64,000 bases of DNA, taken from assembly GCA_003640385.1 (NCBI GenBank), contig RCAB01000002.1, positions 868,001 to 932,000 of the forward strand, given 5' to 3'. Each line of letters begins with the position of its first letter. Position 1 is the stretch's first letter. Source of the stretch: Setaria digitata. Its lineage: Eukaryota > Nematoda > Chromadorea > Rhabditida > Setariidae. Shown here in pieces: positions 1-13,025 of the stretch. A program made the translations under genes and the position numbers. A model generated the notes under the pieces. It was not told the origin of the DNA and ran no database searches. It worked only from the letters and a program-made list of their open reading frames with translations.

Positions 1-3000
1 GGCAGTGGTTCAGGCCTGAAAAGCGAAGTTATCCAGCATGACTACTTTGAAGATGAGAGAAAAATGTGAGAAATTTTTCAGAGACCGAGACCGAAATGAA
101 GTTACTCACCGACGCATCGTCCATTATGTGAGCAGTTCGAAACTGCCAAACAATCATCAGCAGCTCGTTTTCGGCCAGTTGGATTGGTTTCTGTTAGGCC
201 TACTGCATAGAAAACAATGCTATTAACATGAGTCGAGAACAAACCAGTTTTAGAAGTCTTTCAATAATGCTTCGACTAATTAGACAAAAGCTCAAAGTGA
301 AATTTGATAACTCGAAGATTATGACAGCTTGCAGAAATTTATCATACCATAAATTGACAGAAACCATCTATTCATACTGAAACAACTTAAATCTGAGGGC
401 GATATTCGGAGACTTCAACTTGGATTAATATGGTATTGTCTGAACAAAAAAGATTCTAACTTCTTAGCTTATCCCATTCACTGTCCGAGACATTGCTCTT
501 TACAGTGGCCATATCATCATTTTCCCAGTAGTTCCCAACACCATCTAGTGCCTTCAAGAAAAAAAAACTTCAGTAAAATTAGCAAAGCAAAAAAACGAAC
601 TGTTACAGTGAAAAGAAGTGAATGCCTTCCTGACTTTTGCTTCATATAAAGTCGAAGTTCTTAAGGGAAGTCAAACTGAAACTGACTTCTTCATAAGCTT
701 GCTTGATATCCACATCGAATTGCTCGAATTTGTTATTGAATTCGTTATCAATTACGTGAAAGTATGGACTAGTAACAATTAATGAGTCATGAGAGTGCTG
801 ATTCAGATTGAAATGATTGTTTCGAATGGTACCACTGAATGGATTCATGTTTGTAGCCGAAGCAAATAGTGACCATTCGCCTTTGTTCTCCAAAAATGCA
901 TTCTCGACGACATCAATTGTTGGACTAGGCTGTAGCTCTGCCTGCTAATAAATCTAATTGAAGAGGAAGAAGGCAAGTGATAGAGGCAAAGTACCGCAGA
1001 AAGGAAATCAAAAATCAAGGCCAACCTGTGATGATACATGAATGCTCAACACACCGTTTCGCCTTCCTTCGTTGTTTTTAATGAAAATATTTCGGCGTAC
1101 TTTTACATTCCCACAGCCTTCTAGGGTTATGCGCATCACCAAATTATCATTCTTTGCGAAGCGATTCTTTTCTATTAGCACTTTCCGCTCTTTTCCATCA
1201 GATGGGCACTACAAGTTCAGGGAGCTAAGACAGAACTGTCTGTATGAAATGACCGCTGTTTATATGATTGTTAAACAGAGCTGACTAACCTTCGAGAATA
1301 TGGTAACAGCTGGAAGCATATTGGAAACAAAATTTGAGGTATTCAGATGAAGCAAATAATAGCATTTCAAATTAAGTAGAATACCACTACTGCCTCGTTG
1401 CTGTTTCCGGACTGTTAGATTGCTCAGAATAATTGAATCCAATTCATCCTCTTCCTTCTGAGCCATAAGAATGCCAAAAGAACCACTATTTTCCAGCTAA
1501 AATTCGATTCTTTTTAAAATCCATTCAATCTTTCTGCTTTTCATCATTTTGTATTTGGAGCAAGTAATTAAAACCTATCTAACTTAGAAGAAATTATATT
1601 GCAAAGTGCATGAGGCCCTTTTATTTAAACGAACTTGACATACCACAACATTTTGCATCATTATTTTGCCAGCAGGACCCACAAAATCTATTCCATCTTC
1701 GGCAGAATCTATTATTTGCACATTCCTGAAATAATACTTCCGTATTCTGCTTGTGGAAATATATTTTGATAGATTCGTTTAATTTGCCCATATATTTCCT
1801 TTGATACTCAAAAATATTTGCAGAAGTTCGCTAAATTATAAATGAAAACTATGGAAATTGAAAATGACAATTAATTTACTAGTTATATTTCTACCTAATA
1901 AAAAGAACATCATGTTTCTGGCGTTTCAGTATTCGGATGCCATCCTTGCTTGAATCCAAAATAGTCGATTCTCCCATGTCAAAAGTGCCGTTATAAGCCG
2001 CTGTAATCAGGACTCCAGCCGATAGCGGTCGTATAATTCGCATACTTTCAATTGATACATTTGGAGAACTAATGTTTAATCCAATCACTGCGTTTTTAAG
2101 AATGCAATGGCTTGCATGAATGATGCCACCTGGAAATTCTCTGATTTTCTATGGTCATTTAAGCACTTTCAGGTAGTAACAGAAACGCGTTTTGCTGAAT
2201 CATTTAAAAGCCAAAAGATTGGAATCGGTGAAGAAGGTTATGTGCTTTCAGTTTCTTCACATGCAATAAGTAGTATAGAACTGTTTTAGGTTAGATACTC
2301 ACTTCCTAAATAAACAATGATATCTGCTAGTCTAAGTTAATTACAAATAATTATCTTGATTTCTGGAAATTGTTTCCAGTAGCTAACTGCTGTCATCTAT
2401 CAGTATAACTTCCTGGGCGTAAATAAGCGATCGATTATGTACGGAAAACAAAAAAAAGAGCCGTCTTTTGTCCGCTTCAGAATCCTTACTCTCCTTGTGA
2501 ATCAGTATCAGGTTCAACTGAATCACACGGTTCCTTTAAAATGATAACATCGCTTTTAACTGTTAATAGTCTTTTTTCTCATTTACAAGTTCTTTTCCCT
2601 TCTCATGTAAAAGCTTTGTTAATATCATAGCACAGTCTCAGTGTATTAATTTTATTGCAACAGTTGCAAATGTTAATTAGGTTATGTCATTTATAGTTAA
2701 TGGAAAATGATAAAATTTAAAATGTAATACACCAACACCCGTTATTATATTTCTACTAACATTTTATTTCCATTGAAACGGAAATCATAATGAGATTAGG
2801 TACAATTGAAAGTGTTTTACCACAAATCAAGCACGGCCTAAAAATCGTTTAGGGAATTTAAAAATTAAAAAATTCTAGTTTAATAAGTCGAAACGGACAT
2901 ACCCTGGTCGAGAATAATTCCGAGCCATGGAACAAGGCCAGAACTTTGTAATAAAATTGGATTATCTCGTCGACCCAACAAATGAAGAGCACCTAAATTT

Positions 3001-6000
3001 TCCAGAAAACATGAATGCTAGCATTTAATAACGGAACTCATCGACTTCATATTCGAATTGATGACTTAGTGATAGAAATGGAATTGGCATACTTTTCAGA
3101 TAACTAACCAGAAACGATGATTCCATGATTAGGTTTGAAAGTTAATACAGATCCTTCATGATAAACCGCAGCTTCACCTTCTCGTATTATCAATGATGTT
3201 GTAAACCTACAATGGTCTGCTCACTTCAGATTAAAGTCAAATTTAGTATTTAGCAGTAGAAGTTGTTGAAACTTTTCAGAACTTATGCTATTTAACACGG
3301 TTTTTAAATCCTTTGTTTCTGTTGATCAATAGATAAAATTTCGTATCGATAAATGAAAAGGTACGCGAGAGTTTTGACGTCATATGAAGCATAAACATAT
3401 ACAATACATTTTTGAAGATCTTTTTGGTCGCTTGTTAGCAGGTGATGATAAGTTTTGAAATTTAGCTCTGAGGAATGGTACTGCAACCACAGGTATCAAC
3501 GATTCGTTTCTTTGGCTGGTACAAATTCGGTCCATCACCTAGTGACATAGATTGAAGTTCAATAAAGTTACGATAGGAGTTTATTAGAATCTTTCCTTTC
3601 ACATGAGGAGAGAATTTAGAAAGAAAAAGTTGAAACTTTGACCTCTTCTTGGCTAACTGTGCTCCAGTAATTGTTGGTGGCATTGATGTATGCCATGGAT
3701 ATTTTTTGTCCAGGACGCAGTTCACATTGAGCCTAAAAAATTTTTGCGATAGGCAAGTAAGTCTGAATAAAGCTGATATATTTATCAAGTGATAAAGCCC
3801 GATAAGTCTTACGAACTGAATTATCCTCATGCAAGTGTAATCCCTAAGATTCTTTTAATTCCCCGTAAATGAAGTATTGCCTAAAATTTCAATAAATTCT
3901 TGAAGAATTTTTCTTCACTTGCTTTAGAATTATTGAAAATATTATAAGAGATGTCGACGTGATTTGTTGCCAAATATATTGTATTTAGAGCCGAATTTTG
4001 CACAAATGAATTCCCCATAATTTTGACTTTGGCATTTGTCGGCATATTTTCCAATTCAATTCGGCCAATTTGTAAAATGACCATCATTTCGTTTCGAAAA
4101 ATTCGATTGCCATGCAGTCGGATGCTAACATCTGTAATTTACATAAAGAAAGATTATAAGCCTTAGAAGGTTTAATCCTTGGCTTGAAACTCAACTAAGA
4201 GATTAAATTTCGTTTCCATTTGAATGGTTATTATTCAGAGCATTCTATCAATGAATGTAAAGTACGAACCAGTGTCATTCTCACCCATTCCTAACTCGAT
4301 CATTGATTTAGTCTGTCTATCATTGTGGATACCATTCTGTTGGAAATCGTTATTTTCAATCAAAATATTCGTCTTCCCGTTAATTCTAGCAGCAAACACA
4401 GTGGTCCCTCTGTTCTGCGTCCAATTTCCACTTAGCAAATGCAAATTAGTGTTAGTAATGTGCCAAAAAGCAACGCCACCAGTGTTGTTCCACCAAAGGC
4501 AGTCTTCAAATAAGAAATCGACATGGCTTGCAAACTTGACCGAAACAGCCGCCTCACTGTAATAAAAACAAGTAGTGGTTGGGGCCAAGAGCGCCTGGTA
4601 TTTGAAAAAAAAGCTTACCCAAAATCGTGGTGCTTGAAGCTATTGGAGAAAAATTTGACCCCAATTTGTTGTATATTCTGCATTTGGATAGCATGCTCGC
4701 CATTGGAGCCAAAAATTGAATCGTTCACTTCTAGTATTGACCCATTCGTCAGATTTATAGAAATCCCGTCCTTATTGTTCGAAAAAAATTGGCTTGAAAT
4801 GATAAGGGACTGAAGGGTCCCCTCTAGCCAAAGACCATTGACTTGGTTTGATGTTGAAAGTACTTCTTTTAGGATTAAGTGCCCCTGCAAGATGCTATAT
4901 AGCCCTTTAAAGTTATTTAGGAGCTGAAATAATTTATCTTAGTTAAATCACTTGTTTCCATAAATTGTATGCCATTTCCAGACATTTAATTTCTAATATT
5001 AAAATGATTTACCAATTCTCTTGATTGAACGCATATTGAAATGCCATTGTTACGGTTATTTATAGCCGTGATTTTCTTTAAGGTGTGGTTGAATATATTC
5101 TGAAAGTTAATGAAAGGTTGCCAGATTACTTCTTCAAATCGAAGGGATGAAATATTATTAGAAAATTCAACAAAAGCATCAAGAAAGGGGCCCCCCCCTC
5201 CGAGAACAATTAGAAATGAGTAATATTTAAATTGTTGTTTTTTAATTTTTTAGAAAGAAAAGCTTTTTCTCACACAAAATTTTAGGATGTTGTATCTGGA
5301 ACGGCAACACTCACAAATGCTTCATAATTATTTCTTGATAATTGATCCTTGCTATTACATTTAGAATTAAAATTAAGTTTAAGATGATGACATTTACAAG
5401 TTACCTTATTAAAGTTATTGCCATTATTACAGGCGAAAACTGTAAGGCCATTGCCATTGCCATCGCTAATAACATTTTCTATCTTCGGCAAAAGAAGTGT
5501 CTCAATTCGGATTCCAAGACTGCTTCCAGAAACATTTACGTGAATAAGCTGCGATTGTTTTGCCACAACTTCTAAATAATGAAGAATTTTTAATTCGATT
5601 TTATTAATACTTCAGAAGCTGTTTAAATTATGATTGAAAAGAGGTGGTAAAAACATTTCCACAGAGTGAATTAATGTCGAATTATTATTATTTTTCACAT
5701 AAATTACGAAAAGCCTAAGCCAAGCTCGTTTAAAATATGAAGAAGAATTTACCATTAGTAAATGCAATAAATAAACCAATCCAAGTGCCATTCTTTGCAT
5801 ATAACATGACAGGTTCAGATTCAGTGCCAAGGATTTTTACAATACCTAAGAAAATTTTTCTGTGTAGAAAGGTTGTTTAAAAGGGTACAGAAATTAATTT
5901 TTTTTTTTGGAAAAAAGAAACTAAATGGCGAGAATAGAAAGAAAATTTAAGGAATAAATCTTCATGAGGAAGTGATAATGGTGTTACCGTGAACAATAAT

Positions 6001-7549
6001 GCCGGTATTTGGAGAAAAGGCCATATTTGTTCCAGCTTTGATTTTAAGAATTTGATCAGTATTGACAGTAATGTTTCTCGAAATGTAATGAGGTGAGTTT
6101 TCTGCCGTAAATTCAAGAACTGTCTCGAAATCCATACTTCGTTTCATTCTCATCCGTTTTTCCAATACCAAAAATCGTCGATTGTGGTGTCTTCTGCGTT
6201 TCTTCTGTCTTCTGATTGCAGATTCGCATTTCTTTTTGTAAATTCTTCTTAAATTTGTAAAAATCACTTCAATTTGAATGTCTTCCTAAAATTTTTAATT
6301 TTTCATTTCAAATTTTTATTCGCTCTTAATTTTTAATAGGTTTATCAAGACTAAATCAATTGACAGCAGACATGATCTATTTAATTCTGCCGATAAGCCA
6401 TAACCAATAAATGACTAATTAATCAGAGACGTCATATTAATTCTGTCGAAGTCGATGTGTCCACACGGTCGCACGTTAACATCGGTAATAATGATAGGCT
6501 TGTGTGTTACTACTGCGAAAACGATTGCATAGGTAGGAAAATGAAGCGTGAAATTGCCTTCGATATTACTGTAGTGTGCTAAATACCACACTGCATCGTC
6601 CTCACAAACTCTATAGATTAATTCTCTGAAAAAAATTATGTAATAGTAATCAGTGATAAGTGGTTCTGGAAGTTTAATAGTTGCAGATTGTTGAAACAAT
6701 TTTTTTTAAAATGATTTTCGAAACAAAGCTTACACTTCTTCAGCACCAGTCAGAGGAGTTACACTATCAACTACTAATGAGCTGATACAGCGCATTCTCG
6801 AGAATATTAGCTCCATATAACTGCCAGCAAAAGGTTCTCCTACAAATTGATCTCTTAATAGGTTAGTTTCTAGCGGGCTGCGATTTTTCAGGGAAGTTAA
6901 AAAAGGAAAATGTTCTCTCATAAGCAATCTAAAATGCAATCATCATTTTTTCAGTTTTATTTTTTTGTTTACTCATCTCATCATAAAATGTGAAGTAAAA
7001 TTTAAAGCAGTTTAGAGCTGAGGACAGTACTTACTGCCTTCGACATGAATCAGTTGGCGACCACGTTTCACTCTTACGATTGCTTGACTTTGTATTGATT
7101 CTGCTGTAGAAAATTAAAAAAATTGAAACAGAAAAGATGTCAGAAGAATTAGAGTGCATAATTTAGCTTCCCTAGATTGCAATATACTTAAGTGGAGTGA
7201 CTGAATAGAGAATGTAATTAGTTTCTGTTTTTTGACTGAATGATATAAAACCAAAATGACTCAGATTCGTGGAGATGAAGAAGGATGTATTAAGTAAGAT
7301 CTGAATTTCAAATTCAACAGTTAGATATTAAAAGCAGTTCTTCCCTGGTACTTTGTTTGAGATGTTAACATGTTCTTCACATAGCACTTCAAAAAATTGA
7401 AACAGCACAAGCATATTATTCCTTCCACTCAGCGTCTTTCAGAAAGGAATGAATAAAATATAACTATGTCAAGAGCGGTCAAGAATTCAGTTTTTAAAGG
7501 GCTTACCAAATAGAAATCCAAAAATGATAATCGGCCAAAAAACTTGCAT
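1..7549 (-). CDS. Secreted right-handed beta-helix protein with EGF-like domain, Bark beetle-like (partial)
   Basis: The probable first exon (7507-7549) encodes a hydrophobic leader beginning MQVFWPIIIFGFLF. Exons that join in frame include 6734-6928 to 6625, 5988-6285 to 5753-5845 to 5405-5571 to 5013-5099 to 4619-4923 to about 4575, and about 3209-2906 to 2086 to 1727-1666 to 1495 to 1232 to 947. Two modules open with beta-helix signatures (ITVNTDQILKIKAG...GIIVHGG near 6100-5845; EGSVLTFKPNHGIIVSGG near 3200-2990), continue through Asn/Gly/Ile-rich rungs, and close on NNYWST (about 3690) and GNYWEN (about 520). An EGF-like piece follows (CLAVSNCSHNGRCVG, about 96-187), and its next exon starts at the left edge. 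This order resembles the ectodomain of insect Bark beetle/Anakonda, a junction protein. The role here is inferred. Junctions near 7035, 6480, 3830, 3550 and 460 are unresolved, and the C-terminus lies outside the window. Confidence 0.8.
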
Positions 7550-10500
7550 AATGAAGGAAAATGCTGAACCAGTTTTCGAAAAATTGCTATGATGAATCAA
7601 TTAATGCAGACAAAAAAAAAATGAATGCGCCGAAAAGTCCTGCTGAAAAGAAGATTATTGAGATTGATGCAATCTTTTATAAGTGGAAAGCTAAAGAAAT
7701 CTTTTGGGGTTAGAAATTTAATAAATATGTAAATGCTAAATAAAAATTTTTAGTGAAATATTATATAGGTTGTAGCATTTAACAAAAGGATTTACTTCAA
7801 CAAATGACGCCGTGAGAATGATTTTAAATTGTTCATGTTTGCATCTAAATTTTTTCATTTTCTGGTATGATTTCAAAACAAAAGCAAGTATTTTTTAATT
7901 TCAAGGAAACTGAAGCATACGAGAATGAGAATTCTTTTAAAGGCTGAATTGCTTGCTATTTTAATCCTTTTCATGATAATCATGATTAAAGAGCTTATAA
8001 TGCTGATAAATTTTAGGATTTCTAAAGTTTATACGAATGAAGTTGATAGAATTCCTAGTTTAATTCGTCCTTTAAAGAGGAATTTGACAATTCAGTAGTC
8101 GATTGTGACAAAATTTAGGTTTAAAAATACATCCAGTGAAAAAAGGTGTCAAGTGGTGGTTCGTTTAGATTTACAACTTCACATTAACAACAGTAGAGAA
8201 AGAAAAATTAGGGACTTTAAGGCAGTGTGCAAAGTAAGTGCTCAGTAAATTGCATTATTAAGCTTTAGAATGTCTTTTTGAAATGATAAGAAAGAGCAGA
8301 ATTGTCTTTACCACTGCAAAAATGTTGCTCACATTTAAAAAGAACAAAAATCATGCGATTTTTCAAATTCAATTTAATATTTGAAATTTAAATTTGTTTT
8401 CGGTTCAGAAATTTTTTTTATTAATTTATAATATGCAAGCAACTATCATATTATGAACACTAATTAATATTTACGCTAGCCTTCTTCATCGTAGCTGCTA
8501 TACCAGACTCAAAACTTAACATCTCATTTGTTTTTATGAAAAAATTGTTTCTATTAAAAATCGTTATCAAATTTATCATATTCATATCAGAATACTAAGT
8601 GATTCCTTTATTAATTTAAACACTTTCCATTGCTTCTAATGATGCAAGAAATGTAGCAATTGGTTATAATTTTAGTAATTTCCTGTTATAAATCTTATAA
8701 ACGGTGAAATTCATTCTGCATTTCAACTACGCGGTAATCGAATTTTTGTATCGGAAGACAGATATTTTCTAAAAGGATTATTGGAAAGTAGCTGCATTTC
8801 ACAAAAGGAAAAAGAACCCCAGATTTAAACTGCAGAGCAGAAATTTTTAAGTTATGGCACTCTTTTAATTTTAATTCGATGTTTTTTACACAATAGAAAA
8901 ATCTTTAAATATTGATCTTAAATTAAATGGAAGAGGAAAAATTTGCCAAAAAATTGCTCCATTTTAGAAAAATGTTTGTGTTTAAATGTTGTAACGCTAT
9001 ACGAAGCCAAAGGACGCGTAACCAGGGCGACCTACTTTTGGCCCATTTCTTGGCACCTCCCTTGCCAATAAATCTTTTCAATTTCTAGCAAGAATTGATT
9101 ATTTAAAAGAGAAACAGCTTCTTCTTGCGAAGCAAAACGATTAGTAAAGGTTGAAATTTGAAAAGCGAGAGAAATCAAACGCGAGAAGTACGTGGTTGAC
9201 TTTTGACGGTTCATTTTTTTACGTATATTTTTTATCACAGAAGAGGTAAAATTTTAGATGTTTACTGATGTTGCTTCTCTCAAGAACTGGTTTGGTTGGA
9301 AGAGCAGGAAGATATTCCTTCACTTGACAAGTGGGGCTCTGGAGATACTGGATGAATGAAGTACTGGACAGATCAGACTCAGAATCCAACTACTAACTAT
9401 GAGCATATTTTTGCTAGATTGCATCCCGATAAATCTCATTATTTATGAATAGAGCAATTTTAGCTTCTAGGCATGCTCCCTTACCCGTACCTCTTTCCTT
9501 CCTGTTATTTCCGGTCTTTTACATGAAGAAGCATGAAAATTTTGCAATCAAACTGCTTTAAATTGCTTTTATATAAAGCTCAGTACGCACTATACTTCTT
9601 ATGTAACAAGTGTAACAGGGCTGCGAGATGGATAATCTTTTTCAGTATCAAGATTAGAGTAGATTTTCAAATTAAGTTTGATTCGTTAGTAATAAGCAAA
9701 CAAATCTGAAACTGGAGTAGCTTTCATACATCGATTAACGATTACTTTTAATTAGGAATGATAAATGATATAGTGAAATTTTTATTTTGAACGAAAATGA
9801 AAAAGAGATAAAGACGAAACTTTATAAACAATCCCCGAATGAAAGAAGATAACGAAACACTGAAATTATATTTTTTCTCTGGGTGATTTTTGTTTGACTT
9901 TTTACAAGTCTATTCGGCATAACTGAAACGATTGAAAATCCCGTCAAACATTTATCATATTTTATAAAAATCTGGTTATCGAATCACCAAATAGCTAATA
10001 TTGGTGCTATTCAAACATTTGAAATTTCATTAGCAAGTTAAAATAAAATTTTTCCATGTTGACCAAATGAGCGTTCATTATAATCTATAATAAGATGGAT
10101 AATGAAATTCTAATAAAATCTGATTTTTATGGTTAGTTTTAGAAATTAAAGTAGTAACGACAACCCATATTTTTAAATCTGAGATCACTCTCAAAATTTG
10201 TTGATGAATGGTTGAAAATTCAATTTGTTAAAATTTGTAAAAGATATTTTTTTCTAATTTGGAAAAATTATCTCATATTGCCCAATTTATTTTGTATATC
10301 ATGCAGTTCAGAATGAAATATCGTGAAAAAGTACTTCTCATCTCAAATACAGCAACAAAAGGAAATAAAGTAATGTTCAATCAATGAAATAAATGCTTCA
10401 TATCAATATGCTTTTCTCTTTCGTAGTTTCTCCTTGTAATAAATAAATTTTCATCCATGTATTTTGTCCACGAAACTTTCTAAATATGCAGGACTTATCA

Positions 10501-12802
10501 GCCTTGTGCTAATTACAAAGCCCTGCTGAGTCTCACAGGCAACTCTCATATAATTTCTGTTCTGAATATTTCGACTTCTGATCTAGCAGCAGCATCCCTC
10601 AGTTAAAATATCACCGATCTCATTTCATATTCTCCAAGCAGTTTTGTCACATATAATAGCAATGCTTCCAAGTCTGATGACTATATGGAGAAATTTTTCT
10701 ATCTTGAAATTGGTACATCCTGCTAGGTACAGTGATTCAGGCGCGCATAAATTCTGACCGGTGAACGTAAATACGAGTGTACAGGATAAACATACGTGAA
10801 AACCATACCTTGAAACTTTTTAAAGCTTGCTTTTGTCGATCTTTGTGAGAGAAAATGTGTCAGTGTGCAAAGTGATAATGAGACAATAGCGAAGAGAAAT
10901 TGAATAGAATTTCAATGTGAAACGAATTTGAATATAAAGTAAAACAGGCTCCCTTCATTCAGTGAGGCTTGAGGAATGAAGTTCCTTCCCACTTTAGACT
11001 GAAATGAGCAATTTTCTCCATTCATTTTCCTAATTTTCATTTTGAAATTCGATTGCTTCGCCATTGCAGGAAAGGCAGGAGTAATCGGCTTGGCAACGAG
11101 CGATTTTTCTGTTTTTCAGCGGCTCTCATGAAACTCTCGTTTTCCTATTACGGATTTGTTGATTAAAAACTTCTTGGGCTAGCAATTTTTTAGAAATTCA
11201 TATTAAACAAGATTTTTGAATGGCTGGATGAAAAAAAGTTGACTAATGAAACAAATGATCAGCAACAGGCTATTAATCAATAATTCCGTTTTGTTGCTTT
11301 GTTTGCTTAACAACAACTAATTATGTTAAGATTACCAACTTAATTGTTTTGTACGGATGAAGGCGGACCCTGAAGGGCAATAAAAAAGACCCTCTATTGA
11401 CCTATGGAAGTTTGGTACCACATTTATATAGCTGATAGTTGATGAAAATTTCTATTATCTTGGATTTTCGGAGGATTCAGCAGTAAAATTTTCGTTTTTT
11501 ATGTGCTTTAGATTTACACTTCAAATTTGGAAAACAATCAAATTGTTTTTCGCTTGGGTCATATTTCTGTGAAATGATATTTTCTAAGAACAACTGTAAA
11601 ATATATTTTTCTAATGAAATTGATAAGTTATAACGACAGCATCTGCCAAAGTATCACTCGAAGTCCATAAGACTTTTTTAGTAGAATTGCAGGAAAATGG
11701 GCGTGACATGCTAATCTTGGGCTTATTTTTAGAGATCATAAAATCTGAGATAGAAAACATTGTTTTAATTTTCGCAGACTGTAATTGACATATTTCCTTT
11801 AACAATGAACAGATTTTCTAAATAACATGAATAATCCTGTCAAGTAATATGAACAAACCACTAATGAGAATATGAAGGCGCAAAACTATTTCGTAACAGC
11901 TTTTATTTGCTCCAACTTGAAATGGTCTTGAAACGACAAGTTAATAACAAAGGCTAATTTTAGAAATCAGTGAGTCCTCCCAACCAATAATAATATATTA
12001 ACTTAAAAGAATGAGACCATAGGACAAAGCTTACTACTGACGACTATTGACTATACTAAATTGCACTAAATCTGGTTTTAAGGCTCTCATATTTATGTTT
12101 ATTCCGTTTTCAGTTATGGTGAAAGAGACGGTAGAGATTCTCTGAAGAATCACTTGAAGTTGAGGCATGAGGGCAATGTCATCATGAAAATCATATTGTC
12201 ATCATACATCTGCAATAGTACAAAACAGTGGCTAAAGTGATTTTTTCACATAAAAAATCTTTCAAAGACACCAAAACTCGTAGCCGTAAAGCTTTCCCAA
12301 CAACAGAAATGTATTGGACCATTTTATCAGAGACGATCCAAAAATATTAATCGAAACATTCCTAACGGAATATTATGGAGATCGAATATACAGAAAAACA
12401 AATCATCATCAGGTCCTTCATAATGGAACTAAGTCGTATTATAATTCTTGTTTGCGACTCTCTCAAGAGTAAGTGTTTTTCGTTTGAAGAAGATTCATTA
12501 TGTAAAGGAAAACTGAAATTTTCCTTCGTAATTTTTTCCCAGTTAAAAGCGAGACTGTAGCTCAAATACAAAGTGAAATTCAATCGCAAAACAGCAAAAA
12601 ATCAATGGCCTACAACTCCAAATTAATAAACTGCGAAATTTAAAAAGGCAAATTATTCAGTTCTGGATCAAAAGTGGGAACAAATCTAATTTTTGTAAAA
12701 TCCCACTGTAATCACAAACAATTCATGCTGGTCATAAGATAATTAAGTATTTTATAATTTATTTATCTGTACAAAAAATCCAATTCTTTAGTGAATCGAG
12801 GA
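7550..12802. other. Gene-free AT-rich stretch
   Basis: Only short ORFs with no family resemblance or splice-consistent continuation are present on either strand. The stretch holds the putative promoter of the beta-helix gene at its left end and the 3' flank of the BTBD7 gene at its right end. I see no RNA gene or transposon in it. Confidence 0.55.
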
Positions 12803-12808
12803 TTTATT
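12803..12808 (-). terminator. Candidate poly(A) signal of the BTBD7 gene
   Basis: The minus strand reads AATAAA here, about 220 nt past the stop codon at 13026-13028, a plausible distance for a nematode 3' UTR. It is not the only AT-rich hexamer nearby, so assignment is by position only. Confidence 0.45.
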
Positions 12809-13025
12809 CGTTTTACTAAATAGAATGTACAAAAAATTATAAAAGGGAATGAAATAGAGGTTTATATTTTCAGTAAAAAACGTCACTCACTGATTACTTT
12901 GTAGAAGATTTCAGCACTGTGTTGATCGCCTGAAATGAAAATGAAAAAAAAAGTAAAATTCCATTTCTCCAAAAAACAATCCGATCACTGAAATTCAAGT
13001 TTACATTGTGCGCAGTATACGAATA

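Noticed and set aside
9032..9238. 68-codon minus-strand ORF in a slightly GC-richer patch
   Set aside because: No homology recognised and no adjoining exons; isolated.
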